Source of the DNA: Campylobacter concisus
GTDB lineage: Bacteria; Campylobacterota; Campylobacteria; Campylobacterales; Campylobacteraceae
Direction: 5' to 3'
DNA: 64,000 nucleotides
NCBI RefSeq assembly: GCF_003048835.2
Contig: NZ_CP060705.1
Coordinates: 62,001-126,000 of the forward strand
Numbering within the stretch: position 1 is the first letter of the stretch; every line of letters starts with the position of its first letter. This document shows positions 56,386 through 64,000 of this stretch, piece by piece. The notes under the pieces are model-generated. The model made no database searches and was not told where the DNA came from. It was given only the letters and a program-made list of their open reading frames with translations. The position numbers were made by a program, and so were the translations under genes.

Positions 56386-57042
56386 ATGAAATTTATAGGC
56401 ATTATACTTCTACTACTAACAAGCATATTTTTAATAGCCTGCTCTGCAAACCAAGCAAGCAATAAGATAAGTAACTCTGAACTAGAGAATTTAGCTAGTA
56501 AATATGGTGGGGTTTATATATTTAATCAAAAATTTGTTGAGGAGATAGAGAAAAGAGAAGCAGAGAGAAAAGCTGTTAATCAACAAATTTTAAGTGAAAT
56601 ATCTCATATATCAAACAAAAGCGAAAGAAATAAAAAGATGAGAGAATTGCTTAAAGAAAGATACTACAATAACAAAAAAATTGAGCAAATTCTATCTAAC
56701 GGCAAACGATACTACACTATTTGGACAACTTATGAAAACGAAACTGGCAAGAAAGTTAAAATTTCAAAAGAGTTTACGGATAAGATTAAAAATTTTATAG
56801 GACTAGAAAATTACAAAAATGCTGGTGCTAGCATTGATATGAGTTATTTTTATATAGACAAAGATAACATAGCAATACCCATTAGGCTAACTTTAAATTT
56901 TTATAACATTTCAAAAAGCTATGGATTATATGGAGATGAAGGAAGAGGTATTTCTTTTTCTAAAGAAAGACTTATAAATATAGCAGGAGATAATGTATTT
57001 TACTTTGATAGCTCTAAAAACACTTTCGTTAAGGAAAAATAG
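56386..57042 (+). CDS. Lipoprotein, candidate immunity partner of the downstream lipase
   Basis: 218 residues. Signal peptide with lipobox LIAC (Cys19), so it should be membrane-anchored in the periplasm. A basic helical segment (about 53-105, EKREAERKAVNQQILSEI...) is followed by a beta-rich end (ASIDMSYFYIDKDNIAIPIRLTLN). No family recognised. The stop overlaps the GTG start of the lipase gene by one base. Lipoproteins encoded beside secreted phospholipases (Tle/Tli pairs) are commonly their immunity proteins; that role is inference here. Codon use is strongly A/T-biased (many ATA, AGA). Confidence 0.72.
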   Translation: MKFIGIILLLLTSIFLIACSANQASNKISNSELENLASKYGGVYIFNQKFVEEIEKREAERKAVNQQILSEISHISNKSERNKKMRELLKERYYNNKKIEQILSNGKRYYTIWTTYENETGKKVKISKEFTDKIKNFIGLENYKNAGASIDMSYFYIDKDNIAIPIRLTLNFYNISKSYGLYGDEGRGISFSKERLINIAGDNVFYFDSSKNTFVKEK

Positions 57043-60000
57043 TGGAAAATAGCAATAACAATCCTAAAAATAAATCTGTAAAACAAATAATCTCTGATAT
57101 AAAAGACCATGCTGATATGGCTGATGCCTCTTACTCATTTTATGAATTTATAAATAAAAATGAAACGTGGAGTAAGTCTGATGAATTTTATAACTATAAA
57201 ATACTTAAAAAGCCTAAACCTAAGTGGGTCTATGCTGATGATATTAGGCTTGGTGATAAAGTAGATCAAGAAAATGAAACTGAGACTTCGAGAGCTAATG
57301 GTAAAAACATAGGTGACATTACAGCTTATGCCCTTTGTGTAGAAGCTAGATTTATGAAAGATAAAATAGTTCAAAATCCAGAGGCTGAACTAGGTAAAGA
57401 CAATAGTCCAAAATATGTAGCCATAGATAATGATATAAAAAATTTTATAGCTGTGCCAAAAAACGACCCACAATATATTTTTTACAAACCAACCTCCCTA
57501 TCTCACCGCACAAAAACATTTGTAAATAGATATGAGTTGATATCTCATCAGCAAAATACCGCAATATCTGGCTTTTCTTACACGATATTTAAGGATACGA
57601 AGCCTACTATGAGTAGTGATAAGCCAAGATATATCATAGCATTTAGGGGTACGGAGGTTGGCGGTGCTGAGCTCTTAAAAGACTTGGTGCTTACTGACGT
57701 GTTTATAGCTGCATTTGCTGGACTACCTCAGATCATATCGCTCTTTACGATGATAGGCGATATAAAAAAGGCTATCAGAGAGGATAGTGGTAGTGACGAG
57801 AAAACGCCCAACTTTAACGTAAGTATATGTGGCCACAGCCTTGGCGGGCATCTATCTCAGGTATGTTGCTTGTTTTATAAGAGTCTAAACGTAGATGAGC
57901 TTTATACATATAATGCCCCTGGTATAGGTGGTCTTGTTATCAGTGCTTTGCATTTTGTATTTAGGGTGGTTAGGCTGATAGTTAAGATGATCAAATTTTG
58001 CGTACATAAGCTGCTTGATCTTTTTGGATTTACCAGAAAGGTCATAGACAAATGCGTAGATAAGATATATAACGGCTCAAAAAGTACTGACACTCTAATA
58101 AGCGAGTGCAAAGAGCACAAAGACGAGCTAGATCCTAACTTGCTAGAGGAGAGTGCTGCTAGCTGCAAAACTATATACAAAGACCGCATACCATTTGAGA
58201 TACACCACTGCGAGACTATAAAAAATACTGTGACTTGTGAGGAATTTAACATAGGCAATGACTTTAATAGAGCCATAGAGCCTACTGTGTCGGTGATAGC
58301 TGATCTAGGGTATAAACTAGGGCTTACTAAAGATGATAGGATAAACTACAAAAATACGCCTAGGCTTCATCTGCTTCATATAGGTCAACTCGATGGTATC
58401 TACTATAAAAACTCACACTATATGACTAGTATAATATATGCCATATATCTATATGACTACCTTTTAAAAGAAGATAAAAATTCCAAGAAAAAGGCGCTAA
58501 GCGAGGACATATCCTATGCGCTAACGTATCTTGATAAGCTATCTGCCATACTAGTAGACAACATAGAGGGCAATAAATATAAGCTCAGCGATAAAAACGA
58601 AAATATAAAAGATGGTAATCAAAACTATATAAGTATCATTTTAGGAGAGCTTTATCATATACTAGAGAGCCTTGGAGATGAGGAGTATCAAGAGATAATA
58701 GACAAATACTCTGCCGAAAGCGAAAATAAGCTAAGTAAAGTAACCTTGGTGGATATGCTGATGGATCTGGCAGATAAGCAAATTTATGCAAGGATAATAG
58801 ACAAAAACGATATGGACGATAGCTCAAATATACCTTTAAATCAGGTAAGATCGCTGCAAAAGATGTATCCACTGGAATTTATACATAATGAAAATGAGCT
58901 AATAAAAGATAAAACTGATATCACGAAAGCCTACACCTACGGCTCAAATCTTACAAAGTGCTATTTGTCAAAAGAGAAAGAGAAAGATAGTTTGTTTATA
59001 AAGGCTAAGAAGGCTCAGTTTAAAAATGCTATGTTTAGTGATAACTTTACTAGCATTTATATAAGAGACAATGGGGCTAAAGAGAAATTTAGCCTAGATA
59101 GATCAAGCTCTACGGCGTTTGCTGACACTGAGAATAAGCAGCTTTATATATTTTTAAACGATAAGGATGTTGTAGACTGCGATGAAATTTATAATAAGAT
59201 AGAAGATAGGCTAAATATAGAGGACATCAGTTCCTATAAGCCAAATGTCTTTTTAAACTCTATGCCACTAAGCACCGCCACAGAGCAATCAGACTATCCA
59301 CTATACTTTAAAAATGAAGAGAGCGGGGAGGAGGAAAATTCTAGCTTAAGCTTCACTCATCAGCCAAGGGACGAGGAAAAAGATAAGGGAAGACTAAGTG
59401 TTACATATAAAAACTCACAGGCTAGCATACTAAACTACTCACTACTAAATAAAAGTCTAAATATAGACCTAAAGCCAACAAACAAAGAGACCAAAGAGTC
59501 GCTTGAAAAGGCAAATGAGAGGATAAATTTAGAAAAGAAAAGTAGTACGCTAAGTGCTGGCGGTACTGCATTTGCTAATCCAATAATAGAAGATGACGTG
59601 GTAGTTTGCCCACATGGCGGACATGTGATCTTAAAAAGTAGAGCGGGCAAAAGCATAAGGTCAGATGATCAAGGTGTGATACTTGACATTGACTTTATCA
59701 ACTCACCGATAGTTGGCTGCTCAGCACATAATCCTTGCACCAAGGTGGCATACGTACCAAGAGCGGCTCTTAGTCTAAAAAGTATGAATAACCACTATGC
59801 GGTCATGCAAGACCTAGTGCCAGCGTGCCTAAGCAACACTAGCTCACCGCTAAGATGTATCAAAAAAGAAAATAGGATAAAGCTGGCTCATAGTATAGGT
59901 AGCCCAACCTCTGAAAACGATAATGCAGCGGTGGTAAATCCAAATTTAAATAGTGCTCACATAAGACTTCATGTAAAATCAGCCCTTAATCAAGCAGACA

Positions 60001-60422
60001 ACCTTGCTGTTTGCATATATAAGCTAAATGATGTGGAGCATAAAAACCAAGAGGGATTTAAAGAGATGGAGCTAAATTTAGATGAGGGCAGTGACGTAAA
60101 AGATAAGAAGCTAAAAGAGTATCTAAACTCTCGCTTTAGAGAGGATAAATTTAGTATCTCGTCATTTAACTTCAAATACTCGCTCATGGATAAAAACTTC
60201 ATCTTTATAACGCCTAAATATATAGAATCTATTTACAAAAATACAACACTCCCAAAAAGCGGTATAGGATTTTTCCAGTTTGTAGATGATATAAGCGATG
60301 AGAGTAATCTTATCTATGTCACACCTAGCAAGGCTAAGACGGTGGATATAAAATTTGCTTGTGGGCTTGATAGCAAATATAATGACGATATAAATACAGC
60401 AAAAACAGTAGTGGTGGCTTAA
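57042..60422 (+). CDS. Large lipase-like protein with PAAR-like motif, putative secreted effector
   Basis: 1126 residues from a GTG with AAGGA upstream. It has no signal peptide. A class 3-lipase/alpha-beta-hydrolase region spans about 165-470: YIIAFRGTE (198-205), the nucleophile elbow GHSLGGH (Ser266) and a His candidate in NSHYMTS (His459). Two hydrophobic segments (about 215-240 and 297-330) interrupt it and may help membrane access. Near the C-terminus CPHGGH (856-861) and GCSAHNPC (892-899) form a Cys/His set like PAAR-like spike domains. A further 200-residue beta-rich end follows. Together these suggest a T6SS-type cargo lipase. No T6SS structural gene is in the window. Confidence 0.78.
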   Translation: MENSNNNPKNKSVKQIISDIKDHADMADASYSFYEFINKNETWSKSDEFYNYKILKKPKPKWVYADDIRLGDKVDQENETETSRANGKNIGDITAYALCVEARFMKDKIVQNPEAELGKDNSPKYVAIDNDIKNFIAVPKNDPQYIFYKPTSLSHRTKTFVNRYELISHQQNTAISGFSYTIFKDTKPTMSSDKPRYIIAFRGTEVGGAELLKDLVLTDVFIAAFAGLPQIISLFTMIGDIKKAIREDSGSDEKTPNFNVSICGHSLGGHLSQVCCLFYKSLNVDELYTYNAPGIGGLVISALHFVFRVVRLIVKMIKFCVHKLLDLFGFTRKVIDKCVDKIYNGSKSTDTLISECKEHKDELDPNLLEESAASCKTIYKDRIPFEIHHCETIKNTVTCEEFNIGNDFNRAIEPTVSVIADLGYKLGLTKDDRINYKNTPRLHLLHIGQLDGIYYKNSHYMTSIIYAIYLYDYLLKEDKNSKKKALSEDISYALTYLDKLSAILVDNIEGNKYKLSDKNENIKDGNQNYISIILGELYHILESLGDEEYQEIIDKYSAESENKLSKVTLVDMLMDLADKQIYARIIDKNDMDDSSNIPLNQVRSLQKMYPLEFIHNENELIKDKTDITKAYTYGSNLTKCYLSKEKEKDSLFIKAKKAQFKNAMFSDNFTSIYIRDNGAKEKFSLDRSSSTAFADTENKQLYIFLNDKDVVDCDEIYNKIEDRLNIEDISSYKPNVFLNSMPLSTATEQSDYPLYFKNEESGEEENSSLSFTHQPRDEEKDKGRLSVTYKNSQASILNYSLLNKSLNIDLKPTNKETKESLEKANERINLEKKSSTLSAGGTAFANPIIEDDVVVCPHGGHVILKSRAGKSIRSDDQGVILDIDFINSPIVGCSAHNPCTKVAYVPRAALSLKSMNNHYAVMQDLVPACLSNTSSPLRCIKKENRIKLAHSIGSPTSENDNAAVVNPNLNSAHIRLHVKSALNQADNLAVCIYKLNDVEHKNQEGFKEMELNLDEGSDVKDKKLKEYLNSRFREDKFSISSFNFKYSLMDKNFIFITPKYIESIYKNTTLPKSGIGFFQFVDDISDESNLIYVTPSKAKTVDIKFACGLDSKYNDDINTAKTVVVA

Positions 60423-60423
60423 T

Positions 60424-63400
60424 ATGCAAAACAACGAAATAAAAATAACCTACTCTTGCGAAGAGACATTAAAAAAGATAAAAGAGTATATGACTGATGC
60501 AAAATGTGTAACTCTTTATACATCTAGTTTGAATTCCCTTGAGTCAAATCTCTTTGGTAGTATGGCAAGTTTGATAAACAACGAGATGACAACATTCTTA
60601 AATACACGAAGATCAATATTTTCTAAAAAAAATGATGGGGAAATATCTATTGTAACTGACTTTTATATAGATAAAGAGAGCTTTAAAGATAAAAATCTAA
60701 GTAGAACAAGAGAATTTAAATATAGAGGCATACCAGTAAAAGTAGTTCATAAAAAGAGTGCAGTTGATAAATTCTTTGTAAATTTAAAGGAAAAGATCGA
60801 TCCTGTAAAAATTAGAACAGAAAAAATAAAGTATGGTCCAGGAAGAGAAAATCAAGCTAGACCAGCAGAAAATTTTGCTGAAATGTTTGATTTTATAATA
60901 TCTTATTACAACAAAAGCAAAGATATTTTAAGAGAGTGCTTAAGTACTTTAAAAGACGATCTAATAAATGATGCTAAACCTTTAATGTCTAATGAGGAGT
61001 TAAATGAAGCTAAATTTGAAAGAAGTGTCAAAGAGTGTTTTGATGAGCTAGACAAAAATTTAAAAGATCTAAACAAGGATAACGGAGAATTTATCATAAA
61101 GCAGTTTGCGCTTTTTGTATTAAGTCTTTTTGATCTTTCAGGCACAAAAGCGGTAGGGAAAAAATTAATCGGATGGGGTACTGTTGCTTGGGAACTTGTT
61201 GATTTTTACACTGAAATATACAAGTATGAAGCCAATAAAGCACTTTATGGAGTATCTTTGCCTATACTAAGATTTTTTACATCTAGGTTTGCTTCTATTA
61301 TAAATACCTTAAATATAAACTCAAATTGCAATGTCTTGGTATTTAAGAATGATAAAAATTCTAAGTCTGGGTTTTTTATAGACTTTACACATTTAAATTT
61401 AGACTATGTTCCTTTTCAGATTAACTCAGGTACAAAGGAGATAAACTGCAATGCAGATGAAGGATATAGCGTATATGGATATTTAGATGATGTATCAGTG
61501 TTTGAATATACTAAAGATGCCTGCTCTTACGATATCATAAATAAAAACTTAGGATTTGGCTCAAGTGAAGACACTCTTTTTAACAGACTAAAAGAAGAGA
61601 TAAAAGGGCTAAATGCAAACCTAAATTTCATCTGCGCTTCAAATTTTAATTCCGTAAAACTAGCCAATCTAATATCAGATAAGTCTAACAAAAACAGCAA
61701 ATCTACAAACGACGAGATGAATAGCAAGGACTTTTCAAATTTAAATAAAAACTATATCGTTCTTTCAAACTCACCTTTTAGATCAAGTGCAGGTCTTAGA
61801 GAAGAGGTTGTAAGCAAAAGCTTAGATCAAGAGATAAAAGACGGAATAAATAGATCAAACAATGATAGTGTAGTAAAACAAAAATTTGATGATATAAAGA
61901 CCTTAGAACCTGTTAAAGACTATAGTCAATATAGTATAGATATAAATAAAGACAACAATAAATCAACTCTTGTCTTAAATTTATCTCCATTTGCAAGGAT
62001 AGATAAGAGTTATATAGACAATATCGTAGAGAGAAAAAAGGCAAGTGATAAAAAAGCAAACGAAACTTTTTTTGCATATGTACCAGATCAACTAAAAAAT
62101 GACGAGCTTTATAATGTAAATTTTGTACATGTAAATGCTTATGCCAAACAGCCAAATGATATGGAGAAGATCAAAGAAAATGAAAAAGCATATATGGATA
62201 AGGTCACTTTAACCTTTAAAGATATTTTTGAAAAGATAAATAAAAACGTTTTTGAAAGAAGTCTTGACCCAGACTATCCTAGTGTAGATGATATAGTTAA
62301 TATGAAAAAATACGAAGATGAAATGAATATAGAAGATGCTAAAGAACTTGCAACTAAAATAATCGATCGTATGCCAAGCAATCACTACTCTTTAACAGAA
62401 GTGCTCTCTATTGCTGTTGCTTACTTTATAATAACTAAAAGCTACCCAGGAGACCTGGTAAAGAAATCCATTAGTAACGATGGTGAATATATAGAAATAG
62501 CAGAAAAAAAGATAAAGGTCATCCATAAAAACGCAACAATAAGACTTGGAGAAAAAGAGCAAGCTTTGTTTTTTTACAAAGATAGTATAAATGCAAATGT
62601 TGGTGAATATATTTGCATCGAAGAGCTAAGAGATTATATGGAACACTCAAAAAAAGGTAACGTAGCAAGTGTGGAAGAGCTCTTAAAAGCAAATAGTGAC
62701 AATAACCATGAAGTCATAGACACTTCTATCTTAGGACTAAAAGAGCAAAAGCAGATAGAAGAGCTACTTGATAAACAAGCAAAAGAGATAGAGGATTGTT
62801 GGAAAAAGGACGATGCTATCTTGAAAAAAACTTTAAAAATGCAAGATATCCCCTATGAAACCATAGAAAAAGATATGAAAAAGGAAGCTCCAACACTTAT
62901 AGTAAAAACTGCTATAGAGGGGTTATTTCCTTTTGCAGAGTACTTTAGCGAAGATGGTCAATCAAAAATTTATAAGTCCATTGGTTCATTTGTATTTGAC
63001 CCAAATAAAAAAGAGGCAACAGATGAGCTTCTTGATGAGCTTGGTGTATTAAACATCGTAAGACAGCTATTTACTATGAATAATACTGAAAACGTTGATA
63101 AATTTATAAAGCATGTAACAAATTCTAAAACAAATGTTGAAATCCTAAGGAAATCAAAAGGAAATCTACTTAAACAGGCTATTAACTCTGTAAAACTTCG
63201 TCTTTTAATAGGTCGTTATAACATAAGTATCATCTGGAATAGCATGAGAAGCTTTGCTTTTATGAAACAAACTTATATGTTTGACCTAAAAGATGTCGAA
63301 GCTATTAGAAATATGCTAAAAGGATATGGCAAATCACTAGGCAAAGATGTAGGAGTAGCTTTTTTAAAAGGCATGGTAGAACTCTGGAAAACATCCTATG

Positions 63401-64000
63401 AAAAGCTAGAAGAGAACTATAACGAGATAATGCATACAAGATATACATATAAATTTAATGAAGCATATGCACTAAATAATATCTCATATAAACCTATGTC
63501 TATAAAAGAAGCCTATGATAAAAATAGTACAAATACCTATTGCTACTATCCAGTAATGATCTATCAAAACTATATAAGTCTAAATTTAAATAGACTATTT
63601 CTAGGAGCTAATATAAGTAGTGGAGGACTAGACTATAACTCATTTATGTACTATGACATAGACCATAAGAAAAACAAACTATCTTTTAACCTAGCTTCTA
63701 AACTAGCACTAAATAACCTAAGTGCTTATTTATGTTTAGATGAGCTAAGAGGAGCTGGCAATGAGATAGATGCAAACTACTTTAAATATGCTAGAAGTAG
63801 ATACACTGAATCTGATGTAGAGATAAGGGAGCTAAATTTGGATGTGAAAGAGGAGAAAGAGATATACAATAATTACAAGGATGGCGCATTGCCAAATAAA
63901 GCAGCAGGCAAACCAAAATATCCGATAGATGCCTATCAAGAGGCTGCAAATATTATATATAAGCTTAAACTAGGAATTTTTAACACAAACTATGACAATA
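60424..64000 (+). CDS. Giant protein of unknown family, runs off the window
   Basis: An ATG one base after the lipase stop opens a frame without stop to the window end, so at least 1192 residues. It starts MQNNEIKITYSCEETLKKIK and has no signal peptide. It is Lys/Asn/Asp/Ile-rich with helical charged segments, and with hydrophobic stretches near 224-262 (FALFVLSLFDL ... LIGWGTVAWELV) and 656-672. I recognise no domain. The absence of its own ribosome site suggests translational coupling to the lipase. It could be an effector, a structural partner or an adaptor of the same module. Confidence 0.75.
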   Translation, partial: MQNNEIKITYSCEETLKKIKEYMTDAKCVTLYTSSLNSLESNLFGSMASLINNEMTTFLNTRRSIFSKKNDGEISIVTDFYIDKESFKDKNLSRTREFKYRGIPVKVVHKKSAVDKFFVNLKEKIDPVKIRTEKIKYGPGRENQARPAENFAEMFDFIISYYNKSKDILRECLSTLKDDLINDAKPLMSNEELNEAKFERSVKECFDELDKNLKDLNKDNGEFIIKQFALFVLSLFDLSGTKAVGKKLIGWGTVAWELVDFYTEIYKYEANKALYGVSLPILRFFTSRFASIINTLNINSNCNVLVFKNDKNSKSGFFIDFTHLNLDYVPFQINSGTKEINCNADEGYSVYGYLDDVSVFEYTKDACSYDIINKNLGFGSSEDTLFNRLKEEIKGLNANLNFICASNFNSVKLANLISDKSNKNSKSTNDEMNSKDFSNLNKNYIVLSNSPFRSSAGLREEVVSKSLDQEIKDGINRSNNDSVVKQKFDDIKTLEPVKDYSQYSIDINKDNNKSTLVLNLSPFARIDKSYIDNIVERKKASDKKANETFFAYVPDQLKNDELYNVNFVHVNAYAKQPNDMEKIKENEKAYMDKVTLTFKDIFEKINKNVFERSLDPDYPSVDDIVNMKKYEDEMNIEDAKELATKIIDRMPSNHYSLTEVLSIAVAYFIITKSYPGDLVKKSISNDGEYIEIAEKKIKVIHKNATIRLGEKEQALFFYKDSINANVGEYICIEELRDYMEHSKKGNVASVEELLKANSDNNHEVIDTSILGLKEQKQIEELLDKQAKEIEDCWKKDDAILKKTLKMQDIPYETIEKDMKKEAPTLIVKTAIEGLFPFAEYFSEDGQSKIYKSIGSFVFDPNKKEATDELLDELGVLNIVRQLFTMNNTENVDKFIKHVTNSKTNVEILRKSKGNLLKQAINSVKLRLLIGRYNISIIWNSMRSFAFMKQTYMFDLKDVEAIRNMLKGYGKSLGKDVGVAFLKGMVELWKTSYEKLEENYNEIMHTRYTYKFNEAYALNNISYKPMSIKEAYDKNSTNTYCYYPVMIYQNYISLNLNRLFLGANISSGGLDYNSFMYYDIDHKKNKLSFNLASKLALNNLSAYLCLDELRGAGNEIDANYFKYARSRYTESDVEIRELNLDVKEEKEIYNNYKDGALPNKAAGKPKYPIDAYQEAANIIYKLKLGIFNTNYDN

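Noticed and set aside
56386-64000. Annotating a complete type VI secretion system
   Set aside because: No sheath, tube, VgrG or membrane-complex gene is visible in the window; only effector-like genes are seen.

Overview
The window looks like a chromosomal segment of an epsilonproteobacterial Campylobacter, most like C. concisus. The grounds are moderate GC, extreme abundance of the hexamer AAATTT, TTG and GTG starts, T-rich promoters with a good -10 box, and gene content and order that largely match what I remember of C. jejuni. No rRNA operon, CRISPR array or insertion sequence was seen. Species assignment is inference.

Layout. 1-3594: clpP (partial), tig, folE and fliI. 3595-4624: a gene-free kilobase holding a decayed copy of the 3' end of the next gene. 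4625-10602: a tightly overlapped leftward operon (lipoprotein, nfo, FadL-type porin, acyl-CoA ligase, AAA ATPase); the porin has an in-frame amber codon that removes its last beta strand. 10668-16091: tRNA-Glu, a PAS-GGDEF-EAL protein with a di-heme peroxidase, two prepilin-like genes and a five-tRNA cluster. 16092-17614: 1.5 kb without genes, full of AAATTT and decayed repeats. 17652-20683: TMAO/DMSO-type reductase and its cytochrome c. 20850-24573: flgE, flgD and fliK behind a sigma-54 promoter. 24735-26537: typA. 27061-31490: leftward set with a YrdC-like protein, an EamA transporter, a CsgG/DUF4810/DUF799 lipoprotein trio and a MATE transporter. 31642-33562: a double-cubane-cluster-type protein and its ATP-dependent activator. 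33710-37515: an unknown secreted protein behind a G9 tract, a lipoprotein, purF and dapB.

37812-53794 is a long leftward housekeeping block followed by two rightward genes. It carries trxB, trxA, yraN, hom, an aminotransferase, two envelope proteins, a SpoU methylase, rsmI, rpmE, rsmE, queD, queE, moaA, a PilZ-like protein, an mqnP-type prenyltransferase, an FAD oxidoreductase and miaA. 53869-56068 is nifU-nifS.

56386-64000 is the accessory part and the most interesting stretch. Three tightly packed AT-rich genes run to the window end: a lipoprotein, an 1126-residue lipase-like protein with a cysteine/histidine motif resembling PAAR-like spike domains, and a giant open frame (at least 1192 codons) of unknown family. 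I read this as a candidate secreted lipase effector module with a lipoprotein immunity partner.

A second theme is the AAATTT / TAAATTTAGCC motif. It saturates the gene-free regions and supplies both arms of several terminator hairpins, much as DNA-uptake sequences do in Neisseria.
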